Assembly (NCBI GenBank): GCA_903813345.2
Contig: CAIIXF020000007.1
Span: 34,194,538 to 34,258,537 of the forward strand
DNA length: 64,000 nucleotides
Direction of reading: 5' to 3'
DNA from: Owenia fusiformis
Taxonomy: Eukaryota; Annelida; Polychaeta; Sabellida; Oweniidae
In this document: positions 33,001-46,400 of the stretch, one piece after another
Position numbering within the stretch: position 1 is the first letter of the stretch
How the letters are laid out: each line of letters starts with the position of its first letter
Program-made: the position numbers and the translations under genes
Notes under the pieces: generated by a model
The model's database searches: none
Seen by the model: only the letters and a program-made list of their open reading frames with translations
Told to the model about the DNA's origin: nothing

Positions 33001-36000
33001 TATGTCTTATTATGAAAAGAGCTACAAAACTCACCCTAGCATTATGTGTAAATTTTGCTTGTTCAGGCTTGTAGTGTAATTCATATGTGATCTCAGTGCC
33101 ATCTTTCTGTGTGGGCTTTCCTCCCTTCTCTGCGGGCTTGGGCGTCTTTACAGCATCTAGATGGGTCAGCAACCTCCTAATAGAATGGGAAGATATATTT
33201 CATTAATAAATCTTAATTCCAAGGAAAAACATCAATAAATACATGCAAATTCACAAACGTGATTCACAATCAATTTCAGAATATTTAGGGGAGAGGACAA
33301 AGTCCATTGTGTTTTTTAAATGTCTAATTATTTTTAAGACCTTTAAATTTGAAACAAGACATACAGTGATAAATATCAAAACTTAGTTAGATCTTGGCAC
33401 TAGTTTGCTCTTGCACCTGTAAAAATTTAAGTTGTTTTGATTTTAAGTGTATGCTATGTTTATGTTTACTCAAATTAAATCATCAATTATTTACTTATGC
33501 AGCGCCCCCTGTGGATCCCCTAGATCTATCTGAGCATCAGGTCCCAATGTTTTCTCCAGGTGGAGATCAGTCAACTGGTTTTGGAGATATTCCACCTGCC
33601 CGGCTACCACCACCGGGTTAGTTTTGTCATTGGATTTCTCTGACTTCACAGTGGCCTAAAAACAATACAACAGAACTAAAGTACAAGACAGCAACTACTT
33701 GCCAATGGAGTAAATAAACACACCAAATGAAACATATTTTATCATATCACTCATTGTTTTGAATCTTACATAATTACAAAACAGAAAGTTCTTATTGATG
33801 ATGCAAGATACATATATGATATCAAACTGAATTCAAAATAATCTAAGTAAAGGTAACAAGGTAGGAATGGGATTTACCTGAAGCTGATTAACTTCCTCAG
33901 CCAATTCTTGTATCTCACTCTGCAGCCTCTGGAACTTCTGTAAAGGTGTCTCTTTTGCTCCCAATCCAGCCTATATATGAAATAACAATATCAGCTTTAA
34001 ATGGACTTATTGGCCTTTTGCAGATTGTTGACATAAACAAATTCTGATACTGTAGTCGGTATTTAAATTTATAAAGATTTTTCATGAAAATGGCATCAAT
34101 TTACAATTAAGTAGCCAAATCTGAAATTCTTTTTCCAGAAATGTCCTAATCCCATAAGACTAAAACCACGGACAAAAATCTGATAACAGAAACCTAGAAA
34201 ATTAAGTTGATATATGTACATACCAGTTCATATTCTGTTCTAGCATCATACCCTGTCCTAACACTCCTACTGACCCTGTCTGAGAAATCTAAAACAGGAA
34301 TAAAAACATTCAGCATTAGTGCATTATCAACCACAGCCATAAAGAGGAATAATTATCTATAATAAAGTACACGTATGTTTATTTATCTCTCTCTCTCTCT
34401 CACTCCATATTTCTATCTCTCCATGATTAAAGTTATCAGAAGTAGATCATTCAATTTTGTTTGTGGAAAGAACTGACTATAGCTAAGAAAATAAATTGGG
34501 CTTATAAAATTCTAGAAAAACAGAAAATGGAATTGAGGTTATAAATTTCAGTTTATGTCTCTTGGATTAAATGATTCACCCCTTTTGGAGACCATTATAT
34601 ATCAATCAATTCAAGTTCCACAAGAAGATCCATTTCTTATTTTCATTATCTAAATAATTTTACTAACCAACAGCTTTGCCATCTATTGACTTGTCTTTGA
34701 ACTTGCCAAATGCTTCTTTAGCATCTACACCAAGTTTTTCAACTGCATCACTCTCATCCTAAACCAAATGATTTTTATCACATTATTTTAGTTACAATTT
34801 TAGTAATGGTCAAAAACATTAATTCTAATTTTGTTTATGTTTGTATGCCATTCCATTTAAAGTAATACTTACTGTACTCCCTGTTAATTTCGCGAGTTTT
34901 GATTTAACTCAGAATTTCGCGACTATTATTTCGTGAACTTGCAATTTACCACAATCGCAAAAAGCGCGAAACTAAATCCCATATTAAAAAAACCAAGGGA
35001 CTGAGAGTACAGTATGTTTGTAAAATTTTGAGCACAGTCACAGGCAAACAAAGAAACAGATTTCCTCTAAATCCCTCCTGTAGTTTGTTTGTGAAAATGA
35101 GCATGTATTATGCATGATATACCTCTAAAAGTTTTGCATAATCATACAGCATATTGAAAATTGATAAATTACCACGTACCCTTTCTTATTTACAGAGGGT
35201 ACTTGCTTAAAACTAATCTTACCTCAACAGAATGTTGCTGTTCCGACTCAGGGAGTTCAGAAGTCTCATAGACATCTGGAGAATTATGGTCCTGAAAATA
35301 AAAATGAATACAATTTAAAAAAATGAAGCATCAAAAAACAAGAGTCTGTTAGTCAAATTACAAGTAATCCAAAACAAAACAAACATACAAAAGTTTTGTG
35401 TCTGAAATATGAATGTACTTTTTCATATACTTTATATTTCCATGTGGCCCTTTGATTGTTTATTTTTTTAGGTTTGACAAAAAGTAATTTTGTCACAGTT
35501 CTGTCAAAAGTGTGATTAACGAGATATAAGGAAGGGATTAATGATAAAGGAGTCATAGAATTTGACATTTGTCAATGAGAAATTGGTGTACAACCATGGG
35601 TCACCACACGTTGATCCAGGGTTTCGCGCTAGAGGGGGCATTTATATATCCCAAAAATGTGCGAGAATGAATGTCAAGCGAACGCCTAGGAAACGCACAC
35701 TCCATGAAACGAAACAAAATCACTAGAAAAAAAACATGGCACACATTGTGCGCATGCGCACTAAAGTTTAAACCAATCAGATTATTTGATTATTTTGTAC
35801 ACATGAATTATTTGCTTCTGAGCACTTAGCATGAAAGCTAACCACAATAAACAAACCTGGCGGAGATTACCCTTACTTCATTTTAGTGAAATTTCAGCTC
35901 AAACTCGTGACAAATGCATTATGCATACACATATATGAAGCCTTGAAGACACTCATTTTGGTAAATATGATTTACAGTGTATACTTTTCTGCGGTTTGTG

Positions 36001-39000
36001 GGAGTTAGAAAATATACCAACTATACGACTAATTTGTATCAGCATTGTAACAACATTTTTTTCACTGACCAACCGCAACCTTAAGTAATTTGGAGACCCT
36101 ATCTACTGCAAGACTTACGCCTGGTGTAACCGTCACCATGTTATTCAGTGTTTTTAAGTAGTGCAAGGATCCTGCCATGACCGTGGTAGTGTTATAGTGA
36201 AAGCCTGGTATAACCGCGACAACGCTGTATTATATTGCAATGCCTGCCATGACCGTGGTAGTGTAATCATGTAAGCCTGGCGCGACCGTAACCTTTATTT
36301 GACATTTATCACATACATGGTTGCTGTTATTATTTTTTTATGGATTAACCTTATTAATTGATCATTATAGAAAGTACGTGCTTTCGAATCGAACCTTCTT
36401 GAATAAGAGTAGAGATATAATAGTTTGCTCACAAATTATTTATGAGTTAAAAATTAGAGTTTCGTTGTGAAATTAATACACATTTTAGTAGTCTTGATTT
36501 ACATATTAAGGTAGTTAAACACGAGGAAAATTGTCATTACGGTGTTCTCATGCTACTTTAAATGTTATTTAATACAACCACGGTCATGAGAGGCCTTGCA
36601 ACTATTGTCACGGTCATATCAGGCTTTAACCTTACCACGGTCATGACAGGCTTTAACATTGTCACGGTCATGACAGGCCTTGCAATCATTATGACGGTCA
36701 TATCAGGCTTTAACGTTACCATGGTCATGACAGGCCTTACAAGCGGGTTTTCGGAAAAGACCGACCCCACCGACCGGTCGGTGTTTTCCACTGGTAGCCT
36801 CAAAACAGGGTTTGAAGAAAATGTGTAAAAGACCGACCATATCATGTAAAAGACCGAACATATTTGTAGCCTTAGAATATTAATAATTTGATTTTGAATG
36901 TCAATCGTTGGACTAGGCAACGTTTTTTACCGATTTTGTACCATTTGTATTTTGTACAAATTGGTCATGACCGTCTCCTCTCGATTAATTGCCCTGCCTT
37001 AGGTCCTAACCTATCATTAACCAACCTATCGTTTCTACGGGAATCTATCCTAATTTTTTACTGAAATTTAACAATTTCGAAACAAAAATGATTTGTTATC
37101 GTCATAGCCTACTGAATACTGAACACGATAATAATGTTACATGCGTTCTCTTATCGGGATTAAAAGTGACTTACCATTTCAGTACACCATTAGAAAGCTT
37201 TTTTTTGTCATATCAAATGTAGTTTTTACCAGTTGACGTTTAACAACTGAGAAATCAAACATAATGTTACGACGTCAACATCGACGATGTTTGTGTGTTT
37301 TTGTTATTGCGTTTCATATGAATGAAGAATGAACTTAATGCAATGTTACATGCGTTTTTTTCCAAAGTGACTAACTAGGATGAAATTGGTCTTCTAACAA
37401 CTGAAACATCACTTAAAAATATGACATTACACACCACAATGATGTAACGTTTTCATCGTGATTTGAAATGATAATTATACGTTTTTAAATCACGACCTAG
37501 TAAAGGTACTATAGTCATTGGATTCCGTTTTAGTTTTACTTCTAATTTTGCATTTTTTCATCTTTATGTAAAAGACCGTCAGCCGAGCACCGACCACATG
37601 TACCCAACTGTGGAGAGTGACTGGTCGGTGGTCGGTGGTCGGCGGTCGGTGTTTTACGAAAACCCCTTACAAGCATTGTAACGGTCATATCAGGCTTTAA
37701 CATTATCACGGTCATGACAGGCCTTGCAAACATTGTCACGGTCATATGGGGCTTTAACATTACCATGGTCATGACAGGCCTTGCAACCACTGTCACGGTC
37801 ATATGGGGCTTTAACATTACCATGGTCATGGCAGGCCTTGCAACCACTGTCACGGTCATATGGGGCTTTAACATTACCATGGTCATGGCAGGCCTTGCAA
37901 TATAGTACACCGTTGTCACGGTTATACCAGGCTTACACGATTACACTTCCATGGTCATGGCAGGATCCTTGCGCTACTTAAAAACACTAATAACATGGTG
38001 ACGGTTACGCCAGGCGTAAGTCTTGCAATAGATAGCATGTAGTATGTATCCAACAGACCGAATATAATATTCGGTCTGTTATGATTGATATATTTCCTGT
38101 GGAAATCGCGGTGATATTTTTTGCACATTAATTTCTCGTTTATTACAAGAATGTTCACCTTGAAAATTGGTGAATATGTTGAAGAGATGTTCATCTTAAA
38201 CTAGAAGCAAAAATATTTGTATAAGGCGGGTACAAGTTGATATAAAATAATGAAATGTTCAGACTCACCAAAATTTCAGGATGTGTTCATAAGTAGATCG
38301 CGAAATCAATGTCAAGGACGTTTGAGTTCACGAGATCCAAACGAGATATGCAAATTTTTTGAACTTTGACAACACATGACCACTTGATTACCTCGGCCTT
38401 CTTCATGAATATTTCCGCTCTATTTACTATAAATGAAGAAAATTAATCGGGATAATGATAATAAATGACTAGATCTAATAAATTCCCGCACAAATGGAAT
38501 CAATACGCTTCCGTAATGTTGCTCCGTCCGCTCCACGTGTTATTTGTTTACAAATAGACTGACGTCACTGGCTAAATCTCGTTTATCGTGAGAATTGGCA
38601 TTGCCAAAATGGCTTGACCTAATCAATGGCTTCGCTACAAGAAGCGTCTGTACATTTTATGAATATCTTCAGTAAGAGGACAATATACGAAAAAATAATA
38701 TTGTAAGTTCTTTATAAGGTAATCATTTTATCATTAAACAAACTTATTTGTAACATTTATACAACACCACATTTTACAATAGGTGACTTACAGTCTGAAT
38801 ATTTATTCAGACGAAGGATACAGTCTAAGATAGCATGTGGTAATTTGAGTTGGCGGCCTTGAATCGTGTTGACGGCCAAACAGAATCACACTTCCATAAA
38901 TGGTCTACATCTTTTAATTTTCAGTTTTCATCTTAATATTGCATTCAATCATTCAAAATTCATTCATTTTTCAGTCATTTCCTGAAACTGTGAAAAGTGA

Positions 39001-39192
39001 AAATTATTTATGACATGGAACATTGATCAATGCTTACTACGTTTCAACATTAGCATGACCTAAATTAAACAGCAAAATCAAAAATTACATTTTACTCTAC
39101 ACATATGGTTATTTTGAAAAACATAAGAAGTTTATTTACTGAGATACGATACTTACAATTCCGGGTAAATTTGCATACTTTGGATCTGCCAT
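30023..39192 (-). CDS. DCTN2: Dynactin subunit 2 (dynamitin, p50), 11 coding exons
   Basis: Exons 5' to 3' on the minus strand: 39157-39192, 35223-35291, 34668-34758, 34224-34288, 33878-33970, 33495-33655, 33035-33176, 32179-32283, 30879-31028, 30485-30679, 30023-30109. All phases join; the total is 1194 nt, 397 residues against about 401 in human. The start MADPKYANLPGI is almost identical to human, followed by DVYETSELPE, DFSDRV..RTGYDA, GLGAKETPLQKFQRL, HLEKTLGPDAQIDL, ITYELHYKPEQAKF, RWEAVSSTLPE and LKELHEQAMQF. The protein is mostly coiled coil and forms the shoulder of dynactin, the dynein cofactor in the cytoplasm. Intron 1 is 3.9 kb and transposon-filled. Exon 9 is the source of a 124-bp array in the preceding intron. 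Confidence 0.95.
31029..31905. repeat. 124-bp tandem repeat copying the DCTN2 exon 9 acceptor
   Basis: Seven partial copies lie upstream (minus-strand sense) of the true exon 9 and match it from the acceptor (TTATTTCAG|GGTGCAG) through about 79 bases of exon, then jump to intron sequence starting TTTATAACCTTTGTAC. Copies begin at 124-bp spacing from about 30982. Diagnostic variants (GCCTGTAG with GATGG; GCTTGCAG with GATTG) give the order B-A-A-B-A-A, so a 372-bp block was itself duplicated. The unit is not a multiple of three. Confidence 0.93.
34872..35012. mobile_element. Short MITE with TA duplication, DCTN2 intron 2
   Basis: Ends CTGTACTC and GAGTACAG are inverted, flanked by TA on both sides. 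Internal TTTCGCG/CGCGAAA motifs are also inverted. About 141 bp and non-coding. Confidence 0.6.
36099..38035. mobile_element. TIR transposon with 57-bp repeats (copy 2), interrupted
   Basis: Same terminal inverted repeats and internal AT-rich segment as the element at 201-1295, in reverse orientation. 57-bp units lie at about 36580-36743 and 37675-37905. The unit array is split by another transposon at 36744-37665. It sits inside DCTN2 intron 1. No transposase. Confidence 0.8.
36744..37665. mobile_element. Nested element with GGGTTTTCG ends and 8-9-bp duplication
   Basis: Ends read GGGTTTTCGGAAAAGACCGAC (left, in part) and GGGTTTTCGTAAAACACCGAC (right, reverse complement). CTTACAAGC occurs on both sides (36736-36744 and 37666-37674), interrupting the 57-bp unit array of the host element. 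ACCGACC motifs recur near both ends. No coding frame. The 8-9-bp duplication fits hAT- or Mutator-like elements. Confidence 0.75.
38052..38080. repeat. 29-bp near-perfect palindrome
   Basis: AACAGACCGAATAT followed by its reverse complement with one central base. It lies just outside the transposon end at 38035. Function unknown. Confidence 0.7.
38534..38567. promoter_or_regulatory. E-box and CRE pair
   Basis: CACGTG at 38534-38539 and the full palindromic CRE TGACGTCA at 38560-38567, in non-repetitive DNA of DCTN2 intron 1, about 600 bases from exon 1. Possible enhancer or promoter-proximal element for DCTN2/STK16; purely motif-based. Confidence 0.25.
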
Positions 39193-40469
39193 TTTTTATT
39201 TTTCAGAAAAACTTCAATTTTAACAAAAAACGAAATTAATAAACTTTAGATACTTACGGATTAAATTAATATTCTGAGATGAAGGATATTACAGAAAAAC
39301 ATTGATGTAATAATAAATATTAAACATATTATTGTTTCCTTTCAGATAATTGTATTTTTCCATCATAAAGCTATTTTCAAGTTTGACATTTGTCGAGACT
39401 AACGCATAACCTCGCGTGAACTGACATGGAGGCCATCAACACGGAAGTACACGTAAATACTTTATAAATCACTGAATATTTGGATCCTAAGTTAAGAATG
39501 AAAAAAAACTTGATGAGGTAATAAATAACCCATGTATCATACATATTTGTGCAGAAATCTGTGTTGGTTGGACATTCATTTAACACGAAAAATAAGTATA
39601 TTTCCAATTCTTTGCAAAGCTGTCAATGTGAATATCCCTGACATGTCACATTCTGACAGGCTGTCTCGGGAGTTTTCATTTTGAATTCAAATGAATGTCA
39701 TCAGCGGTGAAAGTGAAAATAATGATATTTGATCAGACCTAGGGTGCAGTCATGTAGCGTGGGTATTTTGTGCACAAATATCAGAAAGGGGGGGGGGGTA
39801 GGTACGAAAAATTTCGAACGGAATGCGTGACATATACGTAATTCGCGTGAAAAGTCCGAACGAAATGCGTACATTTTTTTCCGGCGTTCGTATTTTTGCT
39901 GTGTAGACGATCTTTTTTAGAAATTTTTCTACAGAAATATTTTGGCGTGACAATTACCAGGTAAAATGCGTATTTGCGTGACATTTTCTGTCACGCAAAA
40001 ATAACTGGCGTGACTTCGAATTCTTCAGCAAATGCGTGACAAATACGCAAATTGCGGGACAGTTGACAGGCCTGAGAAGGCTCTATCTTTAGGAGGTATT
40101 TCCCAAGAAACATTCTGCCATCTGTGATTTTGTGAGTGTACGCCAAGAGTGCCCGAAGCAAATGAGCTTTGGAGGGTAGTTTGCGGGTTTCCCCCCAAAG
40201 AAATTTGAAAATGAGATTGCATTTGAAGCGTTCTGGAGACGGTGTTTTAAAATACAAAATTCTGACCAATATGCAGTGCCCTGTTCTTATTAAACATGTT
40301 CAGAATATCCAGTGCAGGGCAATTCAATATAAAAAATAAAATTTTGAGAGTACGCCATGGCGTTTCCCCAGTCGCTTCATCGATGGTTGGATCATTAACC
40401 ATAAACATAAACTAAATTACTTTCAGATTGTGCTACAGTTTACAAGAATAATAGTGCAGTGATTTGCCA
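39193..40469. other. Divergent intergenic region DCTN2 / STK16
   Basis: About 1.3 kb separates the two start codons, which point away from each other, so a shared promoter region is likely. It includes a G-run near 39787 and repeated GCGTGACA / AATGCGTGAC phrases at 39820-40060, probably a degraded repeat. No coding frame is supported. Confidence 0.45.
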
Positions 40470-40481
40470 ATGAATTCTGTC

Positions 40482-43400
40482 ATGGGGCTCGGAAAATTGG
40501 TGACACAGTGCATATGTGCAAGGGAATCCATAGAAATTGAAGGTCATCGCTATTCAGTTCTTGAACGGCTTGCAGAAGGGTAAGATTATTGCTCAGAGTG
40601 TTTATATAAATTTTATAAGTTGACTACAGTTTGTAGCTTAGGCCAAGGGAAAAGTAACAGTATAAGCTCAATATAGAAACTCGTAACTTGACAACTTCAG
40701 TTCTGCATTTGTATAGCAAGTTGAAACCTAGCTAAACTTGTAACAAGTGATCTGATTGGTTAGTAAAGAAATTTTCACAATCTCCTAGCTTTCGTAATAC
40801 GAATACCACATGTCGCTTAAAGCAAATTCCTTACACATGTCTTTATCTTATTGTGAAACAGCTACAGTGTACCTATGATATACTGTAGGTTAACTCGTCA
40901 GAAATTAAAACAACTGTATTTGAAGCGATTTTAGAAAATTTTGAAACCGCCATCTTAAAAACGTGAAGTAAGTTGAACCCAGTGATTATCGATCTTGACA
41001 TATTACAATTTGTTGCTCTGTGGAAATTCCCTAGACCTTCGCCTAAAAACACATGCGACATCAATTACCAATATCATGGTAAAATCATTTGTGAACATTA
41101 TCATTTATGCTATATTAAAGATTTGGCGTTGTTGATTCATTATTACAGACCAGGAGCCCGTTTTTGTACCATTCGTAGAAAGGAACATTCGCAATATTGA
41201 TACTTAAAAAGTTACGAATGATTTACGAATTCGTAAAGTTGCGAATGGACCATTTTTGTACGCTTTAGTAAGTCATTCATATTTTTTCAATTGTCTTGAG
41301 CTATATCTACGAATGGATTGAGGTAATATTCTACCGTTGTCAGGGCAGATAGTACAGCAAACAGGATTTATTAATTAATAAAATCAAAGTCGTACAATAA
41401 GAACTGTACAAAAATAATGGAAAATACTAAAATAGATATAGAAATAGGTTGATAATAAGTTGATCACAGTATCGCCCTTTGCATTCTCTAAGTAGAATGA
41501 AGAAACGTCTCAAATTACAATACAATGTATAAATGAATAAATAAGGACCTGTTGACAAAGTTACAAAAGGGTAAGATAAGAGGTGCTATTAAATCTACGA
41601 ACGAAAGCAGGCATGACGTCACTATTTTCGTAATTTTATGAATCGTTCGTAACTTTACGAATCTTACGAAAAAAAATTTGTGAAATTCGCAAATTAAACA
41701 ATGGACTTATGAAAGTTTGTTACTACGAACGGTACAAAAATGCCTAGTGTCAGAATTTTTAATGAAACCACCACTACAGCTTATTTTTTCCTTTCCAAAA
41801 ACCATGTAAACAGTTAGATGGGGATTGTAAAATGCTGTTAATGATATTGCTGCTACAGAATTTTTCTTTTTCAGTGGCTACAGCTTGGTTGATCTAGTGA
41901 AAGACAAGGCCTCATACAGAGAGTTTGCATTAAAACGAATACAGTGCCATTCAAAGGAAGATGAGAGAAATACACTTAAAGAGGTTGAATATCATAAACA
42001 GTTCCGTCACAAGAATTTGTGTGGATGTGAGGGGAGTCAACTTAAAAAATTAAGGAACCAAAATCCTGGTGCTGCTTTTAACACCGGACCAATCAGTGAA
42101 ATGCTTATTGTCTTACCATTTTTCAAGGTATATACTGCAATTGTCTGCAAGTATATTTTTAAAGAATACTTAAAGGTCGGTAACATAATTCTGAGTACTA
42201 GGCACAATTTGCTCACTCTATGTGTATCTACATTTTGATATCTGTGTTGCAATTATAAAGATGCTTTTGATTTAATGAGAATTCCTCTTTGATCTTATTT
42301 GATTTGAGAATGAAGAAGACAATGATGTTCCCGGGTGTATCTTTGTTATTTTCAAATGGTTTTCCATTTCTAGCGTGGGACGTTACAAGATGAAATCAGC
42401 CTTAGACAACACAAAATGGAGTACATTCCAGAGAAAAGAGTGATTCAGTTATTCCTTGGTATATGTGAAGGTCTTAGGGAGTTACACAGTCATAATATTG
42501 CACATAGGTAGGTCAGGTCACACTTTCCTTCAAATAGAAGACTGGATATCTTTATCTTGTGGTAAATATTTAATGCTTTTATGATCCACTTTGTCAAACA
42601 CCAAACCTATTGCTAACTACCCGATGTACACTTTTCTTGGTAAAACGGTAAAATTGATAGCATCTCAAAAGGAATTTTGAACTAATTTTGTTTTTCATTC
42701 ACTGGCAAAATATTGCAATGTTGGATATTTCTTTGCTTGTTTTCATGAGTAAGAATTTTAGTGGAAAATAATAATATAACAAATAAAAAATGGCTTACAA
42801 CAGCTATTAATGCCAATATTTGCTCATTTATAATTCCAGAGATATTAAGCCAGGGAATGTTCTTCTGTCTGAGACTGACACTCCTGTCCTTATGGACTTT
42901 GGGTCTATGGATGTGGCTAGAGTGGATATTAAGACAACCTCTGAAGCACTTGCATTACAAGTAAGTACTGTTCTTAATGGACTTTGGGTCTATGGATGTG
43001 GCTAGAGTGGATATTAAGACAGCCTCTGAAGCACTAGCATTACAAGTAAGTACTGTTCTTAATGGACTTTGGGTCTATGGATGTGGCTAGAGTGGATATT
43101 AAGACAACCTCTGAAGCACTTGCATTACAAGTAAGTACTGTTCTTAATGGACTTTGGGTCTATGGATGTGGCTAGAGTGGATATTAAGACAGCCTCTGAA
43201 GCACTTGCATTACAAGTAAGTTCTGTTCTTATGGACTTTGGGTCTATGGATGTGGCTAGAGTGGATATTAAGACAGCCTCTGAAGCGCTAGCATTACAAG
43301 TAAGTACTGTTCTTAATGGACTTTGGGTCTATGGATGTGGCTAGAGTGGATATTAAGACAACCTCTGAAGCACTTGCATTACAAGTAAGTACTGTTCTTA

Positions 43401-46400
43401 ATGGACTTTGGGTCTATGGATGTGGCTAGAGTGGATATTAAGACAGCCTCTGAAGCACTAGCATTACAAGTAAGTACTGTTCTTAATGGACTTTGGGTCT
43501 ATGGATGTGGCTAGAGTGGATATTAAGACAGCCTCTGAAGCGCTAGCATTACAAGTAAGTACTGTTCTTAATGGACTTTGGGTCTATGGATGTGGCTAGA
43601 GTGGATATTAAGACAACCTCTGAAGCACTTGCATTACAAGTAAGTACTGTTCTTAATGGACTTTGGGTCTATGGATGTGGCTAGAGTGGATATTAAGACA
43701 ACCTCTGAAGCACTTGCATTACAAGTAAGTACTGTTCTTAATGGACTTTGGGTCTATGGATGTGGCTAGAGTGGATATTAAGACAGCCTCTGAAGCGCTA
43801 GCATTACAAGTAAGTACTGTTCTTAATGGACTTTGGGTCTATGGATGTGGCTAGAGTGGATATTAAGACAACCTCTGAAGCACTTGCATTACAAGTAAGT
43901 ACTGTTCTTAATGGACTTTGGGTCTATGGATGTGGCTAGAGTGGATATTAAGACAGCCTCTGAAGCACTTGCATTACAAGTAAGTACTGTTCTTAATGGA
44001 CTTTGGGTCTATGGATGTGGCTAGAGTGGATATTAAGACAGCCTCTGAAGCGCTAGCATTACAAGTAAGTTCTGCATATAAACATTGTTACAAGTGCATC
44101 CACCATGTCCACCTTTCATTGACTTTCATTTTTTCAAATCCTAATGAAAACACTGGTCATGATTGTGCATTAAATCCTATTACTATTGCAATTAAATCTC
44201 TATTTCATTATTACATATAAATGTTTACTTTTAAGGATAAAGCTTCAATGACTTGCACAATGCCCTATAGAGCTCCAGAGCTGTTTAATGTGGAACGACA
44301 GACCACAATTGATGAGCGTGTTGATATTTGGGTAAGTTAACATTATAAAAACAGAACTTTGGCAAATTAGCAAAATTGCCAAATTAAATGGTCGCCAAAA
44401 TCCCTGGGAATTCGACAAGGTTTTTCGTTCATTGCATTTCCAGGTGTAAGAAAGCTACCAAGGTGGCCGGGCCATTTTAATTTATAAAACAATAAGAAAT
44501 ATTGAAGACTTTTATATAAACAACAAGAAATATTCAAGAAATTGTTCATCAACAACACTGACAATGAGTATCTTGAATTGGGTAAGATGGGAGGTTATCT
44601 GGGAACCTGAAAATCGCCAAATTAAATAGATGTCAATTGGCCCAAAAACACAAAATCACCAAATTAAGCAGCGCCAAATTAAAGACAAATGCAGTCTATT
44701 AATTGTACAACAAATATTACAGGGTCATTCCCATTACCCCTGAGCCTAGTTCAAAGACAATGAAGTTTCAAATTTATGAGTAAATTGATAAATTGTTTTG
44801 TTTTAGTACATGTACCATTACCTCATTCTCCATGGACTGCCCACTTTATTGATATTGCAGTGTTATTTCAGTCATTGAAGTGTACACTTTATGCTATGAT
44901 AATGCTGTTATTTCAGTCATTAGAGTGTACAGTTTATGCAATGATATTGCCATCTAATTTCAGTTATTAGGGTGTACAGTTTATGCTATGATATTGCTAT
45001 TTTATTTCAGTCATTAGGGTGTACAGTTTATGCTATGATATTGCTATGTTATTTCAGTCATTAGGGTGTACAGTTTGTGCTATGATATTGCCATCTTATT
45101 TCAGTTATTAGGGTGTACAGTTTATGCTATGATATTGCTATGTTATTTCAGTCATTATGGTGTACAGTTTATGCTATGATATTGCTATGTTATCTCAGTC
45201 ATTAGGGCTGTAGGGTGTAAAGTTTATGCTACGATATTGCTATGTTATTTCAGTCATTAGGGTGTACAGTTTATGCTATGATATATCCATCTAATTTCAG
45301 TTATTAAGGTGTTCAGTTCATACTATGAAATTGCCATCTTATTTCAGTCATTACGGTGTACAGTTTATGCTATGATATTGCCATCTTATTTCAGTCATTA
45401 GGGTGTACAGTTTATGCTGTGATATTGTTATGTTATTTCAGTCATTAGGGTGTTCAGTTTATGCTATGATATATCCATCTAATTTCAGTTATTAGGGTGT
45501 ACAGTTTATACTATGATATTCCCATCTAATTTCAGTTATTAAGGTGTTCAGTTCATACTATGAAATTGCCATCTTATTTCAGTCATTACGGTGTACAGTT
45601 TATGCTATGATATTGCCATCTTATTTCAGTCATTAGGGTGTACAGTTTACGCTGTGATATTGTTATGTTATTTCAGTCATTAGGGTGTACAGTTTATGCT
45701 ATGATATATCCATCTAATTTCAGTTATTAAGGTGTTCAGTTCATACTATGAAATTGCCATCTTATTTCAGTTATTAGGGTGTACAGTTTATACTATGATA
45801 TTCCCATCTTATTTCAGTCATTACGGTGTACAGTTTATGCTATGATATTGTTATGTTATTTCAGTCATTAGGGTGTACAGTTTATGCTATGATATTGCCA
45901 TCTTATTTCAGTTATTAGGGTGTACAGTTTATGCTATGATATTGCAAGGTAATTTCAGTCATTAGGGTGTACAGTTTATGCAATGGTATTGCTATGTTAT
46001 TTCAGTTATTAGGGTGTACAGTTTATGCTATGATATTGTCATCTTATTTCAGTTATCAGGGTGTACAGTTTATGCTATGATATTGCTATGTTATTTCAGT
46101 CATTAGGGTGTGCAGTTTATGCTATGATATTGCTATGTTATTTCAGTCATTAGGGTGTACAGTTTATGCTATGATATTGCTATGTTATTTCAGTCATTAA
46201 GGTGTACAGTTTATGCTATGATATTGCTATGTTATTTCAGTTATTAGGGTGTACAGTTTATGCTATGATATTGCTATGTTATTTCAGTCATTAGGGTGTG
46301 CAGTTTATGCTATGATATTGCTATGTTATTTCAGTCATTAGGGTGTACAGTTTATGCTATGATATTGCTATGTTATTTCAGTCATTAGGGTGTACAGTTT

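Noticed and set aside
33394-33621. Plus-strand 75-codon frame with PPVDPLDLSEHQVP
   Set aside because: Antisense of DCTN2 exon 6.
36562-37981. Repeat proteins (MTGLATIVTVI, MTVTMLARP) in the TIR elements
   Set aside because: Stop-free readings of the 57-bp units on both strands; no conserved transposase motif.
40470-40481. Upstream ATG of STK16
   Set aside because: It has a weak context and would remove the N-terminal Gly2 needed for myristoylation; the next in-frame ATG fits the family.
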